From Ryuthela nishihirai (Eukaryota; Arthropoda; Arachnida; Araneae; Heptathelidae), in assembly GCA_038380435.1 (NCBI GenBank), contig JAWZYU010000690.1, forward strand, positions 1-64,000: a DNA stretch of 64,000 bases. The letters are read 5' to 3'. A program made the position numbers and the translations under genes. Below the pieces are notes generated by a model. That model ran no database searches, was not told the DNA's origin, and saw only the letters and a program-made list of their open reading frames with translations. This document shows positions 41,741 through 52,349 of this stretch, piece by piece. Numbering within the stretch: position 1 is the first letter of the stretch; each line of letters begins with the position of its first letter.

Positions 41741-41862
41741 ACACTCGTGGCCCTAAGACACTTTCTCCATAGGAGATCAGAGACGGGTGGATTTGAATTC
41801 GAATTTCTGCACACGAAACTCTTCCAGTGCAGCTTTGTGAAGCAAATCCTTAAGAATGTGTT
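41741..41862. other. 122-bp foreign insert in the 118-bp array, copy 1
   Basis: Satellite sequence stops after GTGTTCCCGC at 41,740 and resumes with CCTGTTACGAGTTCCCG at 41,863. The 122 bp between are unrelated to either satellite and replace about 42 bp of one monomer (end of the A half and start of the B half). The insert includes GGTGGATTTGAATTCGAATT (41,787-41,806). I see no target-site duplication and no poly-A tail, so this is not a clear transposon. Read on the minus strand it has a 30-odd codon open stretch, too short to call. It could be a captured piece of unique DNA or a leftover of a longer ancestral repeat unit. Confidence 0.8.
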
Positions 41863-42290
41863 CCTGTTACGAGTTCCCGCCTCCTGACCCGGGGGAGGTA
41901 GTTTTTTGTGATCTCGAACAACTGTCGGGTGTTCCCGCCTCATGTCCCGGGGGAGTTTTTCTCTCCTGTGGTCTCGGGCACCTGTTACGAGTTCCCGCCT
42001 CGTGACCCGGGGGAGGTAGTTTTTTGTGCTCTCGGGCACCTGTCGGGTGTTCCCGCCTCATGTCCCGGGGGTGTTTTTTTCTCCTGTGGTCTCGGGCACC
42101 TGTTACGTGTTCCCGCCTCCTGACCCGGGGGAGGTAGTTTTTTGTGCTCTCGGCTCCTGTCGGGTGTTCCCGCCTCATGTCCCGGGGAAGTTTTTTCTAA
42201 TGTGGTCTCGGGCACCTGTTACGACATCGCGCCTCGTGACCCGGGGGAGGTAATTTTTTGCGCTCTCGGGCAACTGTTCAGTGTTCCCGC

Positions 42291-42412
42291 ACACTCCTGG
42301 CCCTAAGACACTTTCTCCATAGGTGATCAGAGACGGGTGGATTTAAATTCGAATTTCGGCACACGAAACTCTTCCAGTGCAGCTTTGTGAAGCAAATCCT
42401 TAAGAATGTGTT
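42291..42412. other. 122-bp foreign insert, copy 2 (550 bp downstream of copy 1)
   Basis: This has the same length and the same flanking breakpoints as copy 1, exactly 550 bp to the right. I see four base differences inside the insert: CTCGTGG/CTCCTGG, AGGAGATC/AGGTGATC, TTTGAATTC/TTTAAATTC and TTTCTGC/TTTCGGC. Similarity extends into both flanks, including the shared rare variant GATCTCGAACAACTG just after each insert. The insert was therefore duplicated together with neighbouring monomers and did not insert twice. No third copy appears in the remaining 21.6 kb. Confidence 0.9.
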
Positions 42413-43683
42413 CCTGTTACGAGTTCCCGCCTCGTGACCCGGGGGAGGTAGTTTTTTGTGATCTCGAACAACTGTCGGGTGTTCCCGCCTCATGTCCCGG
42501 GGGAGTTTTTTTTTTTTGGTCTCGGGCACCTGTTACGAATTCCCGACTTGTGACCCGGGGGAGGTAGTTTTTTGTGCTCTCGGGAACCTGACGGGTGTTC
42601 CCGCCTCATGTCCCGGGGGAGTTTTTTTCTCCTGTGGTCTCGGGCACCTGTTACGAGTTCCCGCCTCGTGACCCGGGGGAGGTAGATTTTTGTGCTCTCG
42701 GGCACCTGTCGGGTGTTCCTGCCTCCTGTCCCGGGGGAGTTTTTTTCTCCTGTGGTCTCGGGCACCTGTTAGGTGTTCCTGCCTCCTGACCCGGGGGAGG
42801 TAGTTTTTTGTGCTCTCGGGCACCTGTCGGGTGTTCCCGCCTCATGTCCCGGGGGAGTTTTTTTCTCCTGGGGTCTGGGGCCCCTGATACGAGTTCCCGC
42901 CTCGTGACCCGGGGGAGGTAGTTTTTTGTGCTCTCGGGCACCTGTCGGGTGTTCACGCCTCATGTCCCGGGGGAGTTTTTTTCTCCTGGGGTCTTGGGCA
43001 CCTGTTACGAGTTCCCGCCTCGTGACCCGGGGGAGGTAGATTTTTGTGCTCTCGTTCACCTGTCGGGTGTTCCCACCTCGTGACCTGGGGGAGGTAGTTT
43101 TTTGTGCTCTCGGGCACCTGTCGGGTGTTCCCACCTCATGTCCCGGGGGAATTTTTTTCTCCTGTGGTCTCGGGCACCTGTTACGTGTTCCCGCCTCCTG
43201 ACCCGGGGGAGGTAGTTTTTTGTGCTCTCGGGCAACTGTCGGGTGTTCCCGCCTCATGTCCCGGGGGAGTTTTTTTCTCCTGTGTTCTCGGGCACCTGTT
43301 ACGAGTTCCCGCCTCGTGATCCGGGGGAGGTAGTTTTTTGTGCTCTTGGGCACCTGTCGGGTGTTCCCGTCTCATGTCCCGGGGGAGTTTTTTTCTCCTG
43401 GGGTCTTGGGCACCTGTTACGAGTTCCCGCCTCGTGACCCGGGGGAGGTAGTTTTTTGTGCTCTCGGGCACCTGTTGGGTGTTCCCGCCTCATGTCCCGG
43501 GGGAGTTTTTTTCTCCTGGGGTCTTGGGCACCTGTTACGAGTTCCCGCCTCGTGACCCGGGGGAGGTAGTTTTTTGTGCTCTCGGGCACCTGTTGGGTGT
43601 TCCCGCCTCATGTCCCGGGGGAGTTTTTTTCTCCTGTGGTCTCGGGCACATGTTACGAGTTCCCGCCTCGTGACCCGGGGGAG

Positions 43684-43801
43684 GTAGTTTTTTGTGCTCT
43701 CGGGCACCTGTCGGGTGTTCCCGCCTCATGTCCCGGGGGAGTTTTTTTCTCCTGTGGTCTGGGGCACCTGTTACGAGTTCCCGCCTCGTGACCCGAGGGA
43801 G
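43684..43801 (+). repeat. Representative 118-bp monomer: dimer of 58- and 60-bp halves
   Basis: The A half is 43,684-43,741 and the B half 43,742-43,801. After the T-rich starts, the halves align over 48 positions with about 41 identical in the consensus. Both contain TCTCGGGCACCTGT, TTCCCGCCTC and CCCGGGGGAG; they differ mainly at TCGGGTG (A) against TTACGAG (B) and at CATGT (A) against CGTGA (B). The 118-bp unit therefore arose by doubling of a ~59-bp ancestor. The A half can fold into a small hairpin, CACC-TGTCG-GGTG with GGG and CCC outside it (43,702-43,722). Each half has a CCCGGG site and a CACCTG hexamer, except where mutated. Confidence 0.92.
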
Positions 43802-45990
43802 GTAGTTTTTTGTGCTCTCGGGCACCTGTTGGGTGTTCCCGCCTCATGTGCCGGGGGAGTTTTTTCTCCTGTGGTCTTGGGCACCTGTTACGAGTTCCCG
43901 CCTCGTGACCCGGGGGAGGTAGTTTTTTGTGCTCTCCGGCACCTGTCGGGTGTTCCCGCCTCGTGACCTGGGGGAGGTAGTTTTTTGTGCTCTCAGGCAC
44001 CTGTCGGGTGTTCCCACCTCATATCCCGTGGGAGTTTTTTTCTCCTGTGGTCTCGGGCACCTGTTACGTGTTCCCGCCTCCTGACCCGGGGGAGGTACTT
44101 TTTTGTGCTCTCGGGCAACTGTCGGGTGTTCCCGCCTCATGTCCCAGGGGTTTTTTCCTCCTGTGTTCTCGGGCACCTGTTACGAGTTCCCGCCTCGTGA
44201 CCCGGGGGAGGTAGTTTTTTGTGCTCTCGGGCACCTGTCGGGTGTTCCCGCCTCATGTCCCGGGGGAGTTTTTTTCTCCTGGGGTCTGGGGCACCTGTTA
44301 CGAGTTCCCGCCTCGTGACCCGGGGGAGGTAGTTTTCTGTGCTCTCGGGCACCTGTCGGGTGTTCCCGCCTCATGTCCCGGGGGAGTTTTTTTCTCCTGT
44401 GGTCTCGGGCACCTGTTACGAGTTCCCGCCTCGTGACCCGTGGGAGGTAGTTTTTTGCGCTCTCGGGCACCTATCGGGTGTTCCCGCCTCATGTCCCGGG
44501 GGAGTTTTTTTCTCCTGTGGTCTGGGGCACCTGTTACGAGTTCCCGCTCGTGACCCGGGGGAGGTAGTTTTTTGTGCTCTCGGGCACCTGTCGGGTGTTC
44601 CCACCTCATGTCCCGGGGGAGTTTTTTCTCCTGTGGTCTCGGGCACCTGTTACGAGTTCCCGCCTCATAACCCGGGGAGGTAGTTTTTTGTGCTCTCGGG
44701 CACCTGTCGGGTGTTCCCGCCTCATGACCCGGGGGAGGTAGTTTTTTCTGCTCTCGGGCAACTGTCGGGTGTTCCCGCCTCATGTCCCGGGGGAGTTTTT
44801 TTCTCCTGTGGTCTCGGGCACCTGTTACGAGTTCCCGCCTCGTGACCCGGGGGACGTAGTGTTTTGTGCTCTCGGGCACCTGTCGGTTGTTCCCTTCTCA
44901 TGTCCCGGGGGAGTTTTTTTCTCCTGGGGTCTCGGGCACCTGTTACGAGTTCTCGCCTCGTGACCCGGGGAGGTAGTTTTTTTTGCTCTCGGGCACCTGT
45001 CGGGTGTTCCCGCCTCATGTAACGGGAGAGTTTTTTCTCCCGTGGTCTCGGGCACCTGTTACGAGTTCCCGCCTCGTGACCCGGGTGAGGTAGTTTTTAT
45101 GTTCTCGGGCACCTGTCGGGTGTTCCCACCTCATGTCCCGGGGGAGTTTTTTTCTCCTGTGGTCTCGGGCACCTGTTATGTGTTCCCGCCTCCTGACCCG
45201 GGGGAGGTAGTTTTTTGTGCTCTCGGGCAACTGTCGGGTGTTCCCGCCTCATGTCCCGGGGGAGTTTTTTCTACTGTGGTCTCGGGCACCTGTTACAAGT
45301 TTCCGCCTCGTGACCCGGGGGAGGTAGTTTTTTCTGCTCTCGGGCACCTGTCGAGTGTTCCCGACTCATGTCCCGGGGAGTTTTTTCTCCTGTGGTCTCG
45401 GGCAATTGTTACGTGTTCCGGCCTCCTGACCCGGGGGAGGTAGTTTTTTGTGCTCTCGGGCACCTGTTGGGTGTTCCCGCCTCATGTCCCGGGGGAGTTT
45501 TTTTCTCCTGTGTCTCGGTCACCTGTTACGTGTTCCCAGCTCCTGACCCAGGAAAGGTAGTTTTTTGTGCTCTCGGGGACCTGTCGGGTGTTCCCGCCTC
45601 ATGTCCCGGGGAATTTTTTTCTCCTGTGGTCTCGGGCACCTGTTACGTGTTCCCGCATCGTGACCCGGGGGAGGTAGTTTTTGTGCTCTCGGGCACCTGT
45701 CGGGTGTTCCCGCCTCACGTCCCGGGGAAGTTTTTTTCTCCTGTGGTCTCGGGCACCTGTTACGTGTTCCCGCCTCCTGACCCGGGGGAGGTAGTTTTTT
45801 GTGCTCTCTGGCAACTGTCGGGTGTTCCCGCCTCATGTCCCGGGGGAGTTTTTTTCTCCTGTGGTCTCGGGCACCTGTTACGAGTTCTTGTCTCGTGACC
45901 CGGGGGAGGTAGTTTTTTCTGCTCTCGGGCAACTGTCGGGTGTTCCCGCCTCATGTCCCGGGGGAGTTTTTTCTTCCTGTGGTCTCGGGC

Positions 45991-48900
45991 CCCTGTTACG
46001 AGTTCCCGCCTCATGACCCGGGGAGGTAGTTTTTGTGCTCACGGGCAACTGTCGGGTGTTCCCGCCTCATGTCTCGGGGGAGTTTTTTCTTCCTGAGGTC
46101 TCGGGGCCCCTGTTACGAGTTCCCGCCAAATGACACGGGGGAGGTAGTTTTTTTTGCTCTCGGGCATCTGTCGGGTGTTCCCGCCTCATGTCCCGGGGGA
46201 GTTTTTTCTTCCTGTGGTCTCGAGCCCCTCTTACGAGTTCCCGCCAAATGAACCGGGGGAGTTAGTTTTTTGTGCTCTCGGGGACCTGTCGGGTGTTCCC
46301 GCCTCATGTCCCGGGGAGTTTTTTCTTCCTGTGGTCTCGGGCCCCTGTTAGGAGTTCCCGCCAAATGACCCGGGTGAGGTAATATTTTGTGCTCTCAGGC
46401 ACCTGTCGGGTGTTCCCGCCTCATGTCCCGGGGGAGTTTTTTCTTCCTGTGGTCTCGAGTCCCTGTTACGAGTTCCCGCTCATGACCCGGGGGAGGTAGA
46501 TTTTTGTGCTCTCGGGCAACTGTCGGGTGTTCTCGCCTGATGTCCCGGGGGAGTTTTTTTCTCCTGTGGTCTCGGGCACCTGTTACGAGTTCCCGCCTCG
46601 TGACCCGTGGGACGTAGTTTTTTGTGCTCTCGGGCACCTGTCGCTTGTTCCCGTCTCATGTCCCGGGGGAGTTTTTTCTCCTGGGGTCTCGGGCACCTGT
46701 TACGAGTTCCCGCCTCGTGATCCGGGGGAGGTAGTTTTTTGTGCTCTCGGACACCTGTCGGGTGTTCCCGCCTCATGTCCCGGGGGATTTTTTTCTTCCT
46801 GTGGTCTCGGGCCCCTGTTACGAATTCCCGCCAAATGACCCGGGGAGGTAGTTTTTTGTGCTCTCGGGCACCTGTCGGGTGATCCCGCCTCATGTCCCGG
46901 GGGATTTTTTTCTTCCTGTGGTCTCGGGCCCCTGTTACGAGTTCCCGCCAAATGACCCGGGGGAGGTAGTTTTTTGTGCTCTCGGGCACCTGTCGGGTGT
47001 TCCCGCTTCATGTCCCGGGGGAGTTTTTTCTTCCTATGGTCTCTGGCAGCTGTTACGATTTCCCGCCAAATGACCCGGGGAGGTAGTTTTTTGTGCTCTC
47101 GGGGACCTGTCGGGTGTTCCCGCCTCATGTCCCGGGGGAGTTTTTTCTTCCTGTGGTCTCGGGCCCCTGTTAGGAGTTCCCGCCATATGACCCGGGTGAG
47201 GTAATATTTTGTGCTCTCAGGCACCTGTCGGGTGTTCCCGCCTCATGTCCCGGGGGAGTTTTTTCTTCCTGTGGTCTCGAGTCCCTGTTACGAGTTCCCG
47301 CTCATGACCCGGGGGAGGTAGTTTTTTGTGCTCTCGGGCAACTGTCGGGTGTTCTCGCCTGATGTCCCGGGGGAGTTTTTTTCTCCTGTGGTCTCGGGTA
47401 CCTGTTACGAGTTCCCGCCTCGTGACCCGGGGGACGTAGTTTTTTGTGCTCTCGGGCACCTGTCGCTTGTTCCCGTCTCATGTCCCGGGGGAGTTTTTTT
47501 CTCCTGGGGTCTCGGGCACCTGTTACGAGTTCCCGCCTCGTGACCCGGGGGAGGTAGTTTTTTGTGCTCTCGGACACCTGTCGGGTGTTCCCGCCTCACG
47601 TCCCGGGGAAGTTTTTTTCTCCTGTGGTCTCGGGCACCTGTTACGTGTTCCCGCCTCCTGACCCGGGGGAGGTAGTTTTTTGTGCTCTCTGGCAACTGTC
47701 GGGTGTTCCCGCCTCATGTCCCGGGGAATTTTTTCTCCTGTTCTCTCGGGCACCTGTTACGAGTTCCTGTCTCGTGACCCGGGGGAGGTAGTTTTTTGTG
47801 CTCTCGGGCAACTGTCGGGTGTTCCCGCCTCATGTCCCGGGGGAGTTTTTTCTTCCTGTGGTCTCGGGCCCCTGTTACGAGTTCCCGCCTCATGACCCGG
47901 GGAGGTAGTTTTTGTGCTCACGGGCAACTGTCGGGTGTTCCCGCCTCATGTCTCTGGGGAGTTTTTTCTTCCTGTGGTCTCGGGGTCCCTGTTACGAGTT
48001 CCCGCCAAATGACACGGGGGAGGAAGTTTTTTTTGCTCTCGGGCATCTGTCGGGTGTTCCCGCCTCATGTTCCAGGGGGAGTTTTTTCTTCCTGTGGTCT
48101 CGAGCCCCTCTTACGAGTCCCCGCCAAATGAACCGGGGGAGTTAGTTTTTTGTGCTCTCGGGGACCTGTCGGGTGTTCCCGCCTCCCTGGGGGAGTTTTT
48201 TCTTCCTGTGGTCTCGGGCCCCTGTTAGGAGTTCCCGCCAAATGACCCGGGTGAGGTAATATTTTGTGCTCTCAGGCACCTGTCGGGTGTTCCCGCCTCA
48301 TGTCCCGGGGGAGTTTTTTCTTCCTGTGGTCTCGAGTCCCTGTTACGAGTTCCCGCTCATGACCCGGGGGAGGTAGTTTTTTGTGCTCTCGGGCAACTGT
48401 CGGGTGTTCTCGCCTGATGTCCCGGGGGAGTTTTTTTCTCCTGTGGTCTCGGGCACCTGTTACGAGTTCCCGCCTCGTGACCCGGGGGACGTAGTTTTTT
48501 GTGCTCTCGGGCACCTGTCGCTTGTTCCCGTCTCATGTCCCGGGGGAGTTTTTTTCTCCTGGGGTCTCGGGCACCTGTTACGAGTTCCCGCCTCGTGACA
48601 CGGGGGAGGTAGTTTTTTGTGCTCTCGGACACCTGTCGGGTGTTCCCGCCTCACGTCCCGGGGAAGTTTTTTTCTCCTGTGGTCTCGGGCACCTGTTACG
48701 TGTTCCCGCCTCCTGACCCGGGGGAGGTAGTTTTTTGTGCTCTCTGGCAACTGTCGGGTGTTCCCGCCTCATGTCCCGGGGGAGTTTTTTCTCCTGTTCT
48801 CTCGGGCACCTGTTACGAGTTCCTGTCTCGTGACCCGGGGGAGGTAGTTTTTTGTGCTCTCGGGCAACTGTCGGGTGTTCCCGCCTCATGTCCCGGGGGA

Positions 48901-49609
48901 GTTTTTTCTTCCTGTGGTCTCGGGCCCCTGTTACGAGTTCCCGCCTCATGACCCGGGAGGGTAGTTTTTGTGCTCACGGGCAAACTGTCGGGTGTTCCCG
49001 CCTCATGTTGTCTAGGGGGGAGGATTTTATGGTCTCGGGGACCCTGTTACGAGTTCCCGCCAAATGACACGGGGGGAGGTAGTTTTTTTTTGCTCTCGGG
49101 CATCTTCAGAAGCATGTCGAGGGGGGAGGAGGGGTGATGTAACCGGGGAGTTTTTTCTTCCTGTGGTCTCGAGCCCCTCTTACGAGTCCCCGCCAAATGA
49201 CCCGGGTGAGGTAATATTTTGTGCTCAGCACTGTCGGGTGTTCCCGCCTCATGTCCCGGGGGAGTTTTTTCTTCTGTGGTCTCGAGTCCCTGTTACGAGT
49301 TCCCGCTCATGACCCGGGGGAGGTAGTTTTTGTGCTTCGGGCAACTGTCGGGTGTTCTCGCCTGATGTCCCGGGGGAGTTTTTTTCTCCTGTCGTCTCGG
49401 GCACCTGTTAACGAGTTCCCGCTCGTGACCCGGGGGACGTAATTTTTTGTGCTCTCGGGCACCTGTCGCTTGTTCCCGTCTCATGTCCCGGGGAGTTTTT
49501 TTCTCCTGGGTCTCGGGCACCTGTTACGAGTTCCCGCCTCGTGACCCGGGGGAGGGAGTTTTTTGTGCTCTCGGACACCTGTCGGGTGTTCCCGCCTCAT
49601 GTCCCGGGG
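45991..49609 (+). repeat. 118-bp array, mixed subfamily block with ~0.8-1.1 kb super-units
   Basis: Subfamily I and II monomers alternate in runs. The run order recurs: the marker GGTCTCGAGTCCCTGTTACG occurs at 46,451, 47,273, 48,328 and 49,278 (spacings 822, 1055 and 950), each time followed by TTCTCGCCTGATGTCCC and later GTCGCTTGTTCCCGTC. A second marker, CCTCACGTCCCGGGGAAG, is at 45,713, 47,594 and 48,649. The 47,220-48,050 and 48,275-49,105 segments are close copies at a 1,055-bp offset. The block is thus a third level of organisation, roughly 7 to 9 monomers long, with monomer number varying between copies. Confidence 0.85.
48950..49150 (+). repeat. Disrupted segment in the 118-bp array
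   Basis: Compared with the equivalent copy about 1,055 bp upstream, this stretch has extra bases (CAAACTGTC, CATGTTGTCTAGGGGGGAGG), an ATTTTATGGTCTC variant, and at about 49,105-49,140 a run with CTTCAGAAGCATGTCGAGG that does not match the satellite. Normal monomers return at about 49,150. Short indels continue to about 49,500. It may be poor consensus sequence or a small deletion-insertion; the sequence alone does not decide. Confidence 0.65.
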
Positions 49610-52349
49610 GATTTTTTTCTTCCTGTGGTCTCGGGCCCCTGTTACGAATTCCCGCCAAATGACCCGGGGAGGTAGTTTTTTGTGCTCTCGGGCACCTGTC
49701 GGGTGTTCCCGCCTCATGTCCCGGGGGATTTTTTTCTTCCTGTGGTCTCTGGCCCCTGTTACGATTTCCCGCCAAATGACGCGGGGGAGGTAGTTTTTTG
49801 TGCTCTCGGGCACCTGTCGGGTGTTCCCGCCTCATGTCCCGGGGGAGTTTTTTCTTCCTGTGGTCTCGGGACCTGTTACGAGTTCCCGCCAAATGACCCG
49901 GGGGAGGTAGTTTTTTGTGCTCTCGGGCACCTGTCGGGTGTTCCCGCCTCATGTCCCGGGGAATTTTTTCTTCCTGTGGTCTCGGGCCCCTGTTACGAGT
50001 TCCCGCCAAATGACCCGGGGGAGGTAGTTTTTTTGTGCTCTCGGGCACACTGTCGGGTGTTCCCGCCTCATGTCCCGGGGGAGTTTTTTCTTCCTGTGGT
50101 CTCGTGCCACTGTTACGAGTTCCCGCCAAATGACCCGGGGGAGATAGTTTTTTTTCCTCTCGGGCACCTGTCGGGTGTTCCCGCCTCATGTCCCGGGGGA
50201 GTTTTTTCTTCCTGTGGTCTCGGGCCCCTGTTACGAGTTCCCGCCAAATGACCCGGGGGAGGTAGTTTTTGTGCTCTCGGGCACACTGTCGGGTGTTCCC
50301 GCCTCATGTCCCGGGGGAGTTTTTTCTTCCTGTGGTCTCCGGCCCCTGTTACGAGTTCCCACCAAATGACCCGGGTTAGGTAGTTTTTTGTGCTCTCGGG
50401 CACCTGTCGGGTGTTCCCGCCTCATGTCCCGGGGGAGTTTTTTCTTCCTGTGGTCTCGGGCCCCTGTTACGAGTTCCCGCCAAATGACCCGGGGAGGTAG
50501 TTTTTGTGCTCTCGGGCACCTGTCGGGTGTTCCCGCCTCATGTCCCGGGGGAGTTTTTTCTTCCTGTGGTCTCAGGCCTCTGTTTCGAGTTCCCGCCAAA
50601 TGACCAGGGGGAGGTAGTTTTTGTGCTCTCGGCAACTGTCGGGTGTTCCCGCCTCATGTCCCGTTGGAGTTTTTTCTTCCTGTGGTCTCGGGCCCCTGAT
50701 ACGAGTTCCCGCCAAATGACCCGAGAAGGTAGTATTTTTTGTTTTCGGGCACCTGTCGTGTGTTCCCGCCTCATGTCCCGGGGGAGTTTTTTCTTCCTGT
50801 GGTCTCGGGCCCCTGTTACGAGTTCCCGCCTCATGACCCGGGGGAGGAAGTTTTTTGTGCTCTCGGGCAACTGTCGGGTGTTCCCGCCTCATGTCCCGGG
50901 GGAGTTATTTCTTCCTGTGGTCTCGGGACCCTGTTACGAGTTCCCGCCAAATGACCAGGGGGAGGTAGTTTTTTGTGCAATCGGGCACCTATCGGGTGTT
51001 CCCGCCTCATGTCCTGGGGGAGTTTATTCTTCCTGTGGTCTCGAGCCCCTGTTACGAGTTGCCGCCAAATGACCCAGGGGAGGTAGTTTTTTGTGCTCTC
51101 GGGCACCTGTCGGGTGTTCCCGCCTCATGTCCCGGGGGAGTTTTTTCTTCCTGTGGTCTCGGGCCCCTGTTATGAGTTCCCGCCATATGATCCGGGGGAG
51201 TTTTTTCTTCCTGTGTTCTCGGGCCCCTGTTACGAGTTCCCGCCAAATGACCCGGGGGAGGAAGTTTTTTGTGCTCTCGGGCAACTGTCGGGTGTTCCCG
51301 CCTCATGTCCCGGGGGAGTTATTTCTTCCTGTGGTCTCGGGACCCTGTTACGAGTTCCCGCGTCATGACCCGGGGGAGGTAGTTTTTTGTGCTCTCGGGC
51401 ACCTGTCGGGTGTTCCCGCCTCATGTCCCGGGGGAGTTTTTTCTTCCTGTGGTCTCCGGCCCCTGTTACGAGTTCCCACCAAATGACCCGGGTTAGGTAG
51501 TTTTTTGTGCTCTCGGGCACCTGTCGGGTGTTCCAGCCTCATGTCCCGGGGGAGTTTTTTCTTCCTGTGGTCTCGGGCCCCTGTTACGAGTTCCCGCCAA
51601 ACGACCCGGGGAGGTAGTTTTTTGTGCTCTCGGGCACCTGTCGGGTGTTCCCGCCTCATGTCCCGGGGGAGTTTTTTCTTCCTGTGGTCTCGGGCCTCTG
51701 TTTCGAGTTCCTGCCAAATGACCCAGGGGAGGTAGTTTTTTGTGCTCTCGGGCAACTGTCGGGTGTTCCCACCTCATGTCCCGGGGGAATTTTTTCTTCC
51801 TGTGGTCTCGGGCCCCTGTTACGAGTTCCCGCCAAATGACCCGGGGGAGGTAGTTTTTTGTGCTCTCGGGCACCTGTCGGGTGTTCCCACCTCCTGTCCC
51901 GGGGGAGTTTTTTCTTCCTGTGGTCTCGTGCCACTGTTACGAGTTCCCGCCAAATGACCCGGGGTAGGTAGTTTTTTGTGCTCTCGGGCACGTGTCGGGT
52001 GTTCCCGCCTCTTGTCCCGGGGGAGTTTTTTCTTCCTGTCTTCTCGAGCCCCTGTTACGAGTTCCCGCCAAATGACCCGGTGGAGAAGTTTTTTGTGCTC
52101 TCGGGCACCTGTCGGGTGTTCCCGCCTCATGTCCCGGGGGAGTTTTTTGTTCCTGTGGTCTCGGGCCCCTGTTACGAGTTCCCGCCAAATGACCCCGTGG
52201 AGAAGTTTTTTGTGCTCTCGGGCACCTGTCGGGTGTTCCCGCCTCATGTCGCGGGGGAGTTTTTTCTTCCTGTGGTCTCGGGCCCCTGTTACGAGTTCCC
52301 GCCAAATGACCCGGGAGAGGTAGTTTTGTGTGCTCTCGGGCACCTCTCG

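Larger units (their letters stand above)
41451..45990 (+). repeat. 118-bp array, subfamily I block
   Basis: Monomers in this block have B halves reading TTTTTTTCTCCTGTGGTC, GGCACCTGTTACGAG or TTACGTG, and CCGCCTCGTGACCC or CCTCCTGACCC. This combination defines subfamily I and is the only type found here. The stretch at 43,390-43,640 contains nearly perfect 118-bp tandem copies sharing GGGGTCTTGGGCACC, a sign of local recent amplification. The inverted fragment at 41,221-41,283 belongs to the same subfamily. Confidence 0.85.

Noticed and set aside
41741..41862. MIR or other tRNA-derived SINE in the 122-bp insert
   Set aside because: GGTGGATTTGAATTCGAATT vaguely recalls a B-box region, but the A box, tail and target-site duplication are absent and the match does not extend.
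41335..42039. 234-aa minus-strand open frame and similar 170-243-aa frames elsewhere in array 2
   Set aside because: All are repeats of the translated 118-bp satellite; 118 is not a multiple of three, and open runs depend on chance indels. The 41,335-42,039 frame merely crosses the spacer and the 122-bp insert.
43684..43801. G-quadruplex potential from the GGGGG runs of the 118-bp unit
   Set aside because: G-runs of three or more are separated by loops of 8 and about 19 bases, outside the usual 1-7 base limit, so no canonical quadruplex is predicted.
43684..43801. CACCTG E-box hexamers, two per 118-bp unit, as regulatory sites
   Set aside because: A hexamer in a tandem repeat recurs automatically. 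Many monomers carry CAACTG or CCCCTG instead, so no conservation above background is evident.
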